Assembly (NCBI RefSeq): GCF_024713975.1
Contig: NC_091098.1
Location: forward strand, 14,928,316 to 14,992,315
Source: Paralichthys olivaceus
Lineage: Eukaryota; Chordata; Actinopteri; Pleuronectiformes; Paralichthyidae
DNA length: 64,000 nt
Direction of reading: 5' to 3'
The notes below the pieces were generated by a model. The model did no database searches, was not told the origin of the DNA, and was given only the letters and a program-made list of their open reading frames with translations. Within the stretch, counting starts at the first letter, position 1, and every line of letters begins with the position of its first letter. The position numbers were made by a program, and so were the translations under genes. Below, piece by piece: positions 12,340 through 24,317 of the stretch.

Positions 12340-15300
12340 TTAGAGGTCTGATGTGAGCTGCCCTTTACTCTGGATGACCCTCATGACAGACTGGACCACC
12401 TCTGAAGTGGTGCCCTGACCCCCGATATCAGCCGTGTGCAACTGCAAGAAAAAAAGAATTTAAGTATTTTAACACATTACCTGATGCCATTAAAATGTAA
12501 CAGTGGAATGAGTCTCCTGCCACATTTTGTATTTGTAATGGAGCTTTTTGAGTAAAGTTTGTGAGCAGTAAACTGTTTCAATATAAATATCGCTTAGAAT
12601 GTAGAACTCTGCCAAGGTCAAAAACCACATTAAAAAGTCACCAGATACTGATTTATATTAGATTCTGCACCAGATTGCACAGACTCATAAATATAAATAT
12701 CATCCCCCTATACATGCCATTTTAATGATTTTCTGAGAAATCTATGAAAATGTTGAACAACTATATCTCAGTTTTTTTTATATCCTTGATTCGCCTCTGA
12801 TCTGAATCCAAACCAAAATTGAATGGGTCCTTCCCTGATCACATCTTTCCACCAAATGTCATGGTAGTTTCTCCAGTAGTGTTTATGTAATCCTGCTAAC
12901 TAGACAAACAAACAAAGCAGATGAAATCTAACCTCCTTGCCACAAATAAAAATGAAATGCATATCACTTCTCTGCAGCAAACAGTCTGTTGCTATGGATG
13001 ATAAGCAGATCAGGCCTGAAGTAAGCTCAGGGACTGTAATTATTATCCAATCCACACAATGTGAAATCAGATAACGTTCAAGGAAGCATTTCATGAGAAG
13101 CTTTGTGACAATGAAAGGACATAATGCTGTTTTATGTCAATGTGGTGTGATGCAGTCTAGGAAACATGCCAGACCTGCCACCTGGGCCTCTGAGCATGTG
13201 TCGCAACAATACTGTACTAGATTTATGGCAGCCGCAGAGACAGCTGAGGGGAAGGACCTGTCAGTCATGGAAAAACTTACCCTGGTTTCATTCATGGTAG
13301 TGAGGACTGCATTCCGGATTGAACTTGCATGATCGTAAAGCCTGGAGACATTAGAAAGAATTATTTACATTGCTTGCATAGCGCAGTCAAAACATTAGGT
13401 GAAACCGCAGGATAGTATGTGTATCTCGTGTCTGGAAAAGCTTACTTAAGGTGGTCCAGCATCATGCAGCTGGCTAGCAGCATGGCAGTGGGGTTTGCAA
13501 TGTTCCTGTCAGCAATACTCTTTCCCGTATTCCTTGTGGCCTGAGAGATGCATGGAAAAAGACAGAGAGAGATGAAACTTTGAGTTGCATTAGATCAGAG
13601 AGATGTGATTCACGCCAGGAGCTGCTCAACACTCACTGTTTCAAACACGGCATAGTCACGACCATAATTGGCTCCAGGCACGAGGCCGGGCCCTCCCACC
13701 AGGCCTGCACACACATTGCTCACGACGTTCCCGTACAGATTGGGCATCACCATCACGTCAAATTGCTCAGGCTTGGACACCAGCTACAAAAACAAACAAA
13801 CAGTGGCAGGTAAATGTTTGTGATTTAGCAGCACTGACAAACATTCCTTGTCTTTATCAAAATGTTATCAACCATAACCTGCATGGTGGTGTTGTCCACA
13901 ATCATGCTGTCAAATGTGATGTCTGGGTAACCAGAGGCCACTTCTCTGCAGCACTGCAGGAACAAGCCATCACCGAGCTTCCTATTGGGAGGAGAGAGGC
14001 AGACAACTCTAAATGTCCAGCATGAAGAAACCCACAATATGAGTGAGGCCAAACAGCTCGGGTGGGATAAACTTGCCACGGTTACTCACATGATGTTGGC
14101 CTTATGTACGGCGGTGACCCTACGACGGCCCTTCTCTCTGGCCAGACTGAAGGCATAGTCCGCAATCCTGAGGGAATTGTTCCTGGTGATGATCTTAAGA
14201 CACTCCACCACCCCAGAGACGCTCTGAAAGACGACAGGGAGGAGAATAACAAATAAATGACAGCTAAAGCTTCAGTATTATGACAGATGAAACCACAAGA
14301 GACCATCATAAAAACAATGATGCAGAAGTCCATAGACACTATTACTGAACATGACACACTAAAACAAGTGAATCTGGCTGGATTAATTTTTTTTCAAAAC
14401 TAACAGAGATAATAACTGGTGATATTAGTGAATATCAACAGTCATTACAGATACACCACAGTCTCCATGACTCTTGTGCCTCTAGTTGTTGGGACTTAGA
14501 TGACTTTGTTTATCTCCCAACAATCTATAAATCAGATCTACAAGAGGGATAGCCTGAAAAAAGCCTCACACTGATCTATGGTCTGTTTGTATTTATTGAG
14601 AAGATATTATCTCTGGATATGAGTTTTGTGGAGCCACTGAAGTCAAGTAATTACTGTGTCGATTCTAATTTATTCAGAGTATCCCTGGCGGGGAGCTAAC
14701 ACTAGCTATCAGAGAGGACTTTAATGGAGGGAAGTGCCAACATTTGTTTCAGCAAGCTGCAGAACTGATTGCGGTTCAGCTTTGTCTGACCTCGTGCTCC
14801 AGACTGCTATATTCTCCCTCTGTGTTCTCCCTGATGATCATGATGTCAATGTTCTTGTGGCGAGTCTGGACTCCGGGGAGGGACTGGCAGTGCATCACAT
14901 TGGCATACAAGTCTAAACTTGTGCTGTTGATGGACATGGAACAAGACAGCAAGGAGAAAGAGGGGAAACCATAGGTGAACTGACAAAACCGAAACATTTC
15001 ACAAAAGAGCCTTTATAAAGAGATCAGATAAAAAGATTTTTTATCTTACCGAAGGAGGTTATTCCTGGATTTGACAGATGGCGGCATGGTATGTTTGGTT
15101 TCTATGTTACCTATCAGAAGAGTTAGAAAACAGTTAATAGAGGTGATGTGCCTGTCACAGCTCTACTTCACTTTTCATGCTCTGCTTAAAACATAACAAT
15201 TGTTTAAAAAAATGTTATAATATGAAAAGTTGGATTTCTTACCTTTGAGGGCAACGCCATTACGACGGATGGCAGTAATAGCATTATTGATATCTTCCTC

Positions 15301-16869
15301 AGTCTCAATAGCAGAGTTGACATGGACCACCTCAAAGTCCACGGGCACACAGCTGAACCTACAGCAGGATTTCAAAGAATATGATGAGGTAATCCTTGGC
15401 TGTCCGTAGTCAAAACATATGAAAAAGATTTTGTTTAAGTCTAACCAACCTGAAAACCTCTCTAACATGATTGAGCAGCTCAGGACCAATTCCATCTCCA
15501 GGTATGAGGGTCACAGTGTGTCTGCCTCCATACTTTGCAGGAGGGGGCTGTGACATTAGAATTTCAGGTTTTATTAAGTGAATCAACTGCAGTTAACTTA
15601 AAAAACAGTAGATACATAAGAATGAATGAGTCCCAGGTTGAGATCCCATACAAGCCAAAGTGATTAACATTTTGAAATGTGATTTTACAGTACTGTGCAA
15701 AGGGTATGAGGCACGTTTGATGTTTAGATTTGTTTTAAATTGAATAGCGTCAAGCAGACGTCTGATCAGACCCCAGAATTATTCTGCCGCACGACAGCGA
15801 CACCATAATGCGACAAGGAACTGTCTTCAGCAACAAGAAGATTAAGAAGTCCTACAACAGATGGTAAAATCCCTGCAGAGGTCAAATCTGGGATTACATG
15901 AAATACCAGAAGACACTGAGATGAACTAAATGCACAGTTACCTTAAAGGCAAAGGATGGCCACACCAACATTGATTTGATTTAAGCTTTCTTTCTTTTCT
16001 AAATTCCACACTTGGGTGGAGGGTTGAGTATCTCAATCATTTTGCACAGTACTGCTCATCAATGCTTTAAGCAATCCCTCTAGTTAATGTGTTAATATCA
16101 CCCACCCCTAGTATTATCAAGAACATGTTGTTTCTTGTACAGCGTGAGAAGTGATGTGGTTCATTAGATTACAGTGTGATCTAGGTAAGCACATCAGAGT
16201 TAGTTACTTACAATGTTGTCTCCCTGTCGTTGGAGATGGACAGCAAGGAAAGCAGAAGGACAAGTCAGTTTGACAGCTGGAACAGTCTTTTCACCAAAGA
16301 GGGTGAAGAACCCCAGATACACAGCAGTCCCACATTATAAAACACAGATATGAAAAGTGCCCAGCCACGGTTTGACCCAAAGAAGTACAGGTTTAAAAGA
16401 AATATAACAATGAGAAGCAGTGCTTTATATACACATCATTCTGAGAGGACTGAAAACCCCTCACAGAAAACCTGATTCACTCACTGTGTGCAGGCTCTTA
16501 TTCCTGCGACTTGTCAGAGTTGGTCCAAAAACCTGAAACACAAATAGAAGCGGAAAGGATTAAAGATAATTAGTGACTACATTTAGTTTATGTTGATTAC
16601 ATACAGGTCAGATTAAAAGTTTGGGAAACTAAAGGGATTGTAAAAGATGTGTCAGAGGTCTGCCAGCTTAATACAACTATTTATAACCCCCCTGTGACCT
16701 TGTGTTTAGGAACATTTAACGACTTTGAATTGGAGCCACGCAACAACACACATGTCCGCCATGACAATAACAACACATGCCCTCTTACTTTCACCGTATT
16801 TCCGAGGCGACCGCCCCAAAAAGGAGAAATCATTCTGGACATTGACATCACTGCACCGTGGGACGCCAT
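12340..16869 (-). CDS. idh3g: Isocitrate dehydrogenase [NAD] subunit gamma, mitochondrial (13 coding exons, 396 aa)
   Basis: Non-catalytic regulatory subunit of the mitochondrial IDH3 heterotetramer (isocitrate + NAD to 2-oxoglutarate, TCA cycle); in the family, gamma carries the citrate/ADP allosteric site. Exons in transcript order: 16869-16789, 16532-16485, 16223-16212, 15547-15450, 15358-15243, 15110-15050, 14923-14791, 14223-14090, 13981-13879, 13783-13637, 13540-13446, 13341-13281, 12441-12340 (stop). All phases agree. The N-terminus ([20 protein letters not shown]) suits a mitochondrial presequence. Family motifs include [55 protein letters not shown] and [10 protein letters not shown]. 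The mature segment [10 protein letters not shown] and RRNGVALKG identify gamma rather than beta or alpha. The length fits human IDH3G (about 393 aa). The start is the first ATG of the only frame joining the exons. Confidence 0.95.
12600..12915 (-). repeat. Interspersed repeat family A copy in the last idh3g intron
   Basis: A minus-oriented, fairly complete copy between the last two idh3g exons, so it lies in the sense direction of idh3g. On the minus strand it runs from TTTGTTTGTCTAG-like sequence through a 'gaaggacccattcaatttt' line to 'accttggcagagttctac'. Confidence 0.6.
15688..16054 (+). mobile_element. Degraded Tc1/mariner-like transposon remnant in an idh3g intron
   Basis: The ends are inverted repeats: CAGTACTGTGCAAA at the left and TTTGCACAGTACTG at the right. 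The interior contains decayed pieces typical of fish Tc1-like transposase 3' ends, such as 'ctgggattacatgaaatacc' and 'gcaaaggatggccacaccaa'. At 367 bp it is far shorter than an autonomous element (about 1.2-1.6 kb), has no intact frame and cannot be active. It sits in the intron between idh3g exons 3 and 4, antisense to the gene. Confidence 0.75.
16212..16223 (-). CDS. idh3g: idh3g exon 3, 12-nt microexon (Gly-Asp-Asn-Ile)
   Basis: A 12-nt in-frame exon inferred on the minus strand. The acceptor ends CGACAG and is preceded by a pyrimidine-rich run; the donor is a strong GTAAGT. It contributes GDNI between ..NKSLHT and PPPAKYGG, where mammalian IDH3G has a similar short stretch (..QTI before PPSAKYGG). 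Both neighbouring exons are phase 0, so skipping it would remove four residues without a frameshift. The model rests on splice sites and homology only. Confidence 0.75.
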
Positions 16870-17000
16870 CTTGGTTCTGCAGCAGTAGTAGTCGCGCGCA
16901 CAAGGAGGAAGTACTATCCTCTCGCGATAGTCTTTTTTTTTTTTTGTTTATTTATTTATGACATGAGACGATCTTGAGAACTGAAATAGATAATGTTTAG
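16870..17000 (-). promoter_or_regulatory. idh3g: idh3g promoter and 5' UTR region
   Basis: The DNA just upstream of the idh3g ATG is locally CpG-rich (tcgcgcgc) and carries TCTCGCGA at 16,920-16,927, close to the TCTCGCGAGA element recognised by BANP at CpG-island promoters. An AGGAAGT ETS-like site is adjacent. The transcription start is not visible from sequence. Confidence 0.5.
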
Positions 17001-17829
17001 ATTTACCGCATTTTTTTTTAATGATTGAAAAAATATATTACGAGTGATTTATGGTGCGTTCACGTCCTGGCGTTTAATATGAGCAAGCGAGTAGGACAAA
17101 TTAGACACGCCAGCCTGTATTTCTGGAGATGTCGAGAATTTCACCCAATGATTATATTCAAGTCTCAGAGAAAATAACTACAAGCATGTCAGCAAGATGT
17201 TGGCAGAATGAGTGAATACACCAAACCACTGTAAAACACAATAAAATGAAAATCACTGCTATCACAGGATGAATACACTGGTTTTCTGATTTCACTTGAG
17301 AAAATCATGTGTAAGAATATGTAACGCAACGAACTTGGTTGAATGTTGCAAAGGTTGCACTCGAGATAACTTTAGGTGTTTTTGCAATCTATGTTTTTTA
17401 TCTGAAATCTGAACAGAACAAGAAACAAGTACATGGGGTTGTATACAATAACAAACAGCTACATACAAACATATAAGCCAGAGGTGATGTACAATAATAA
17501 TGATAACAACAACTTATTAATAAAACACTTATCTAAACAAGGTTACAAAATGATTCACTATACATATAAAATATTCAATATACATAATAAATATCATGCA
17601 GAATAAAAAAAAAAAATCTCAACAGATTCAACAGCCTTTTTGTTGGATGATTTGGAAATTAGGTTTATATATTGTTCAACGTCTTTCAGAAAACAAAAAT
17701 AAACAGGGTCTTTTGTCACTAAATCCGCATTTAAGGATGAAACATTTTGCCCAAGCACCATCAAATGTATTATTTAAAAAACATATCTTCTTTTCTTTGT
17801 TTATTTATTATGTGCAATCTTCTTATTCT

Positions 17830-18180
17830 GCCGACAGTTCGTGAACGCGTCACAGTTGGAAATGCTGCTCACGTGACGTGCTCGCGCAGCCTCGGTTCCC
17901 GCAGACCGGAGTTCTGCAGTTTATCCGGAAGACAGATGGAAGAAAAGCAAAGATCGACCGTGACATGCGCGTTAATGTTCCTCTGATCGAGCTCCAGGTT
18001 CATTTATCTCACGAGAGTCTCGATGAGGAAACAGCGTAAGAAATAACTCGCGTCCGGAGTGGCAGGAGCTCTTCCTCTTCAACCTCCATTACATCCCCGC
18101 TGAGGGGACGGAAAAGAGCCGATCCCAGGCGGAAGTGGAAGAGTTGCGCTCCCAGCAGGTAAAGGACCTGTCGTCTCGTC
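17830..18180 (+). promoter_or_regulatory. fam3a: fam3a promoter and non-coding exon 1
   Basis: A CpG-rich segment after about 0.9 kb of AT-rich spacer. It contains CACGTGAC (17,870-17,877, an E-box of the USF/TFEB type) and CGGAAGTG (18,130-18,137, ETS/GABP type). A donor CAG|GTAAAG after 18,158 ends a non-coding first exon. Its partner acceptor is at 18,812, so the leader splices into the exon bearing the ATG. The exon start is unknown (probably about 17.95-18.05 kb). Confidence 0.55.
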
Positions 18181-18830
18181 CTGACCGCACGTCGGTAGTT
18201 TGTCTGTACTGAGGGTTCTCTGCTGTGTGGACTTTGCTGTAGTTCAGGCTCGTGTCGCCTCTAACTTCAGCTCCTCAGAGCCATCTTGAACTGTAAAGAA
18301 ACTCTCAGGTGAACATGTGCATTTTATACTTGTACAAACGATTGTACAAGACTTGAATATTTACCAAAGGTAATTAGTTTTATTGTAAAGTCATTATTAA
18401 CAGCAGTTTTCTGAAGGAACACCCTCTTGTTTCCGCTTGTATTTTTTACTAAACTTTATTTCAAACTGTGACAAAGTTAAATACGTAAACACACATTTAA
18501 TATGATAGATAAGTCGATGACAAAACATGGACATGCAGGAAAGGTTAATGTAGAGAAATATAAAGAAATAATAGAGAAAATAAAAAGAATAGGTTTAAAA
18601 AAGATTACGGTGCAGTATTTCACATGTTCAATGAACTTTGTAAAGTTACCCAAATACCTTTTTATTCATATCGGTTAAAACATCTGTCATTGTAAATAGA
18701 AAAGAAAAACATTCTTTGACATTTCAGTCTCTAAAATCATACATTTTTCAAACATGGCTGCAATTTCAATGTTGACACTTTAAGTTTTGTTATTATTTCT
18801 TCTCTATCCAGGTCTATGAGACGGTGAATC

Positions 18831-21800
18831 ATGAGATTAACAGGTGGGTTTAGGTTCTCTCTTTCTTTTGATCACATTTCAGGAGTAGTACGTCTGGTTG
18901 TAATTCCATGAGTGGTTGGACCTGAAATGGGGCGTCTTGTTTTGCTCTGACAGGCCCCCTGAGAGTTGTGGCTGTGCTGCTGCTGGTGGGGCTCACATGG
19001 CTGCTGGCAAGCACTTTCTTTGGAGAGGATAGTGGTTCAGCTGTCCGACATTTCTTCAGTGGTAAGAGAAGCTGATATTTAAATAGAATAGAAATTATCA
19101 ATTGATTAGTTGACTGACTGGACATTTTTTGAGCTATTTAGCAAACAGCATTGGGCGACGTTCTCTGGTTTTAACAGTTACATGTGAGGAATATGTGATA
19201 AACAACCTGATGATGTAAAGAATTTTCAAGGTCAGGTTTTGAGTGTTGGTTTGAGATGCATTTTTGACTGCGTGTGTAGAAATAATCTGAGACACCTTTC
19301 TGATATTATACATCATCACTTTGAATCTAAAACTGTTATTTATAACATTTTCCATTTATTTTTTTCAGGTGCAAGTGAGGAGCCAACTCCAGGTAAATAG
19401 TAGGAACGTTATGACATGTCTCTCCAGTCGTATATAATGTGGATAATGTTGCATTTGTATCTTCCTTCTCATCACCACTGACAAATGTTTCACATGTTTC
19501 AGCTGAAACCCATCCTCGCAGGTATAAATGTGGACTTTCAGCTCCCTGTCCGCCAAAACATTTGGCTTTTCGCCTGGTGTCTGGTGCTGCCAACGTCATT
19601 GGTCCCAAAATCTGCCTGGAGGACAAGATGTAAGATTGAACGCTTTCCTGTTCCTCTCCATTAGTCTGTGCTTGTTCCCCCTGCTGTCTCCTTTGTTTGT
19701 TTGTTTTTGTTTCATTCTCTGTTCCTTTTTTCCTCCTTGCTGTCATAACCAGGCTTCCAAATCTGTCTGGGGAGCTGAATGCAAGTATTCTTTCAGTCTG
19801 TCAGTCAGTCTGTCTGTCTGTCAGTCAGTCTGTCTGTCTGTCTGTCACCTCTTTGGTTTCGTCTGTAGTCTTGTCTCTTCTTAAGTGCCAGTTAGCTAGT
19901 TGACATGTGTAGATTAATGTGTACGGGCAACACAAGAGTTCTCCTAACGTGCTATCGGTTAGCGCTTCAACATCTCATGTTTATGTCACCCAGGTTATTG
20001 AGCAGTGTGAAGAACAACATTGGCCGAGGACTGAACATAGCTTTGGTGAATGGTAAGAGGGACTGTCTTGACTCTGTGCTCTCAATATTTTAAGCTCTTG
20101 TTCATTTAATTTGTTGACTGATGATTCTTTGTTTCAGGGGTAACAGGAGAGCTCTTGGAAACAAAGAGCTTTGATATGTGGGCAGGAGGTAATACAGTCC
20201 AGACACATGCACAGTATACATGTCCCATGTTTCATTTGATACATATGTCTCAACCGTAACTGCCCATAAGTCAAAGTTCATAGCTGCTTTGATGTTCATT
20301 CTCAGATGTTTCTGACCTGTTGAAGTTTCTCCGACCGCTCCACGAGGGAACACTTGTGTTCGTGGCTTCTTTTGATGATGCTGCCACAAAGTAAGAATCC
20401 TTTTTCTCTTATGCCTGGGGGACACCCTGTCGGCTTTGCATGTGCGTGACAACTACCTCGCTGAACTGCTACAGCTTGCGTTGGTGTGTACATACCACCA
20501 GCATGTTGACTGTGGCTCAGCTATTGTGAGCTGCAGATATTGTGTTTGTTTTTGAAATTGGATATCAGTACTAATAATCATCCATTGTTGATTAGCCATC
20601 AGAAGAGAGAGCAATTATAACCAGAAACCAGTCACTTGGGTTTTTTGTTTACCCATGTGGAGAGGGAGGTAGATGTATTGTCATATAGTTATGTCAACAT
20701 TAGGTTCATGCTCTGACTGTATAATACACATGTGGCCTCCACCTTTGCCTTTAATAGGATGCATTTGCTAAAATGGTTGGAAATAATACATAGTAATGTT
20801 GCGAGTATGATGTCAATATGACTTTCAACAGTTTTGTGTTAGAACACCACATGTCACACATTAATGATGCCAAATCTCAGGATGACACAGCGCTGCAGAG
20901 AGGTGTTAACCACATTTCTAACGGAGGCAGTTTTCCGGCTCTAAGCTGATAACATGGGTGCTGAATCGAAAATGAAGATGTTTATCACACACACGTTGCA
21001 CAGGCATCGTGTCCTGATTGTTGAACACCTCAAGGATATTTCACACCATTAAATCTTTTGTAGAATAAAATTATTATATAGCTTTGCTACAGAGAAAAAG
21101 CTTTTTAATAGCAATAGTTCATATCAAACTTTAACAGAGGTAAAGCACTTGGCTGACCTATGAGCCTCTTGCCGAGAAGAAGAGCCAACCCACCCCAACC
21201 CACCCCACCCCACCCCACCCCACCGAATCATTAACCTGCCACCTTACCCTTACAGGATGAACGATGAGTCAAGACGACTCTTTGAGGAGCTCGGGAGCAC
21301 GGCTGTGAAGGAGCTGGCCTTCAGGGACAGCTGGGTGTTTGTAGGAGCTAAGGGCATCGAGAATAAGAGTCCTTTTGAGCAGGTATGTTACAATTACTGC
21401 CAGAAAAGTTTCTCACCAGACGATATCGTCAATGCAATGACAATGGTGTCATGATACAGAATTAATGAAATGCAGTAGAATAATTAAATGATGTACCTAT
21501 GTGCCAGTGTCAGAAGAGAAAGTCTTGTAATTGTTGTAGTTTTTTTTATACTGTGGATAATATATCATAATAGACTAAAACCTGAATATTGCCATAATAA
21601 TAAATATTCTTCCCAACAAAATTTGACAACACATTTTCAGAACCAATGTTATAGGATGTAGTGTAGTGATGTTCACCAACTAGCAGGTTGTTGGCTCAGC
21701 CTGTTTTCAGACGTGTGGTTTCACAGTGAGATGACCCACGCAGACCATTTTCCAAACAAGAACAATGTTTTTTAGATTAATTAATTAAATTAATTAAAAT

Positions 21801-22206
21801 ATTATATATAAAGTAATATGTAAATTTTACAGCAACTGGTTGGTGCATTTCAAATCCTGGAAAACAATCTTGCTGATTTGTCCCTTTTAGTTATCCACAT
21901 ATGGATAATGATGTATTAACACATAATATTCATTATGTGTTAATACATCATTAGCCTGCTAATTAAGATCATGATAAATACTCTGTCAGGTTTAACATAG
22001 TCGAAAGGCATTTGATTATTATTATGCACTCACTTTATAAACAGCTTCTATCCTGTTAGACCCTGTTTTTTTTTTTTTAATTGCTTCTGTTTGTTTTTTT
22101 CCATTAGCGTATGAAGAATAGTAAGAACAGCAACAAGTACGAAGGTTGGCCTGAGTCTCTGGAGATGGACGGCTGCATTCCCCTTCGGCCCCCGCTGGAA
22201 GGATAA
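18831..22206 (+). CDS. fam3a: FAM3A, secreted ILEI/PANDER-type protein (9 coding exons, 230 aa)
   Basis: Member of the FAM3 family of secreted, cytokine-like metabolic regulators. Coding exons: 18831-18843, 18954-19061, 19369-19392, 19503-19629, 19994-20052, 20138-20188, 20306-20390, 21256-21382, 22108-22206 (stop TAA); all phases agree. Residues about 5-27 form a hydrophobic signal peptide or anchor ([16 protein letters not shown]). The ILEI/PANDER domain follows, with KYKCG-like [69 protein letters not shown] and [14 protein letters not shown]. Conserved cysteines are C58, C64, C86 and C221. The length equals that of human FAM3A, and the end [15 protein letters not shown] is of the A type. 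The start MRLTGPLR matches the mammalian MRLAGPLR. Confidence 0.96.
19795..19848. repeat. (TGTC/AGTC)n tetranucleotide array in a fam3a intron
   Basis: An imperfect array of CTGT/CAGT tetramers between fam3a coding exons 4 and 5. It is a simple repeat with no clear function. Confidence 0.85.
21188..21224. repeat. (CACCC)n array near a fam3a acceptor
   Basis: A C-rich pentamer array about 30 nt upstream of the acceptor at 21,255. On the plus (transcribed sense) strand it is C-rich; the opposite strand is G-rich, which could favour G-quadruplex formation. It may form part of an extended polypyrimidine region. Confidence 0.8.
21906..21953. repeat. Perfect 22-bp inverted repeat (hairpin) in the last fam3a intron
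   Basis: Two 22-nt arms (21,906-21,927 and 21,932-21,953) are exact reverse complements around a 4-nt spacer (attc). They are AT-rich and carry the core ATGTATTAACACATAAT. No coding sequence is involved. It may be a palindromic mobile-element relic, or a cruciform or RNA stem. Confidence 0.85.
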
Positions 22207-23325
22207 CTGCCATGTCCTCCCTCACATGCACTTCACTAGAACCTGCAGTAGCTGCAGTGGATCCAAATGACTGTGTAAGCTAAAGAGTGAACGCCTGAAA
22301 ACTCCCAAGATTTTGTGCCACGTAACCTTTTTTTATTTGTCTTCTCATGGCAGAAACAAATGCTTACATAAAAGTTTGTCTCTGGACTTAATATATTTAT
22401 AATAACTGGAACCTGAAGATTTGTGCAACTTTCCAGTTGGTAAAGGAAGAAGAAATGTCAAGGGAAATTTGAAAGACCAAAAAGTGACAGCGACTAGCGA
22501 ATGAATACAGCTGGAGTAGGTCTTCCAAAGTCATTGTAGGAAATGGATATATTTCCTCTCCAAGTCTGCCTACAGGGTGTCAACATTGTGAGCTTGAGCA
22601 ACAGGATCATGAGGTGTTGAAGCCATTGACACGTAACCAGTTTCACATGAAGGTAAATGGAAACCTAATCCACATCAGCACCAGACAAACCTAAATCTAA
22701 AGTACTCTAGTAGTTTTTAAATGTTCTACTACAGTCCATGTCTGTGTGCAGATTTTATATTTAATTCTGTTAATATATATTTTCATCCCGTGGTATATAA
22801 AAGACTGTGATATTGTTACCTGTATGCATAGTGTTAGCTGTCATTGTTTCCTAAGAACCTGGTTCAAAGCATTTACTACTCTCCAGATGTTTACAGTTTC
22901 TTTTTAGCAATAATTATTCATTTTCTTTCGATTGAAGCTATTTATATTAAGACTTTTATGAAAGACACAACAGACTGATCGTATGGGTTCATCATAACAC
23001 TGCCCATGGTTTTAATGTCGTCTCAGGCCTGTGAGCATTTTTCCACGGAGTGCTTTTGTTTGTTTTTTAAGTGTGTGGTTGTGTATTCCGTCTTTTTTTT
23101 AATTTCTTTTTTTAGATTTTGAATGTATCCACATGGAGTCTTGCAAGCAGAACATGTAGGAAATATTCAACGCATAGAAATAAGAAAAGATTATGTTAGG
23201 AGTCCATTTCAGCTGCTTTTGTCATCTGACCTCTAAGTGTCATTGAATTTCTACAAAGCATCCAGGCCTGTGTTTATTTTATGACAATGTGGATGAATAA
23301 TAAAAAAATAAAAAATGATCGGATA
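22207..23325 (+). other. fam3a: fam3a 3' UTR
   Basis: Non-coding sequence after the fam3a stop. The AATAAA at 23,299-23,304 is the most plausible polyadenylation signal, giving a 3' UTR of about 1.1 kb. Its exact end is inferred. Confidence 0.6.
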
Positions 23326-23329
23326 TTTT

Positions 23330-24317
23330 GTCTTGAGTCAGCTGAGGTACTTAAAGAAATTCACTAGAGGGCGACAGAACTCAGAGTGTCAGTGGGGTTA
23401 CTCGGTTCATTGTGCCCAGAGCGTGTACTTCACCCAGCATATGTCAGGCTGCGGATCCACGCTGCGGACTACACGTGGAGGAGGTCAGGTTGATCAGTGG
23501 AGTCGATGGCAGCTCAGCACCGCGTGTATCACGATGAATCGTTGACCTGTGACGGTGCAACGATAAAACAAAGAACGATTCCGTGCTTCCACTGAAATGT
23601 GTTGCGGGGCCTTCACGTGTTGTTCGAAAAAATGCGTGATTTCGAGATGCGTGTTAGCGAATGACCCTAAGGACCATGGGTTCTGATTTTTGCAAAGGGA
23701 GAAGCAGATATAGGCTACATGATAAGTCTTGATGTCATGATTGGTAAAAAAAAAAAAGGCTTGTCTTATTTACTCATTAGTCGGTTAATACATATAAGTT
23801 AAAATACACACATTTCAAAACACAGGAATACGAATAAACAGACATACAAATTGCATAGTATGCACATGTATATACAATCAAGCATGCACATACACATTAA
23901 TTAAGCATGCAACTAAAAGAAACAGTAACTACATAAAATCTTATAAAAGGCCTGATTTAAAGAAATAAGTATCTAGATGTGTATAATAATTTCCAAACCA
24001 AAATCTCAAAAATACAATAATCACAGTTACCATAAAATCCACCATTTACAGGCTATTTCATCAAAGATTGAAAACCTTTTTTTTTTTTTACCAATTCCTT
24101 CTGCAAATTACCTCTCAACATGTACAATATTAACGCTCAACTTCATGTGCAGTATGTGCAATTTTACTGTTATCATTTCATGTACAATATCAGTTCCATT
24201 CATTTTGTAAACAGTATATGAACAATACTTTTCATTTGTCATTTCCAATAGCTTTCAGGGCCTTGTTTTATTTCTTACTCATCAAAAGTTATATTTTTAT
24301 ACACTTATACTATTCTT
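23330..24317. other. Intergenic DNA between fam3a and wnk3
   Basis: AT-rich DNA with many short AT/AC-rich words (for example 23,790-24,240) that look like decayed repeat. No supportable gene or RNA was seen. Confidence 0.5.

Noticed and set aside
17400..17830. AT-rich stretch in the idh3g/fam3a gap that looks like the tail of an old repeat
   Set aside because: No terminal repeats, target duplication or recognisable coding remnants could be seen; left unannotated.
19753..19784. Possible extra fam3a exon between coding exons 4 and 5
   Set aside because: AG and GT are present, but its 32 nt would shift the frame; the acceptor at 19,993 gives the conserved [12 protein letters not shown] sequence. 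It could at most be a poison exon.
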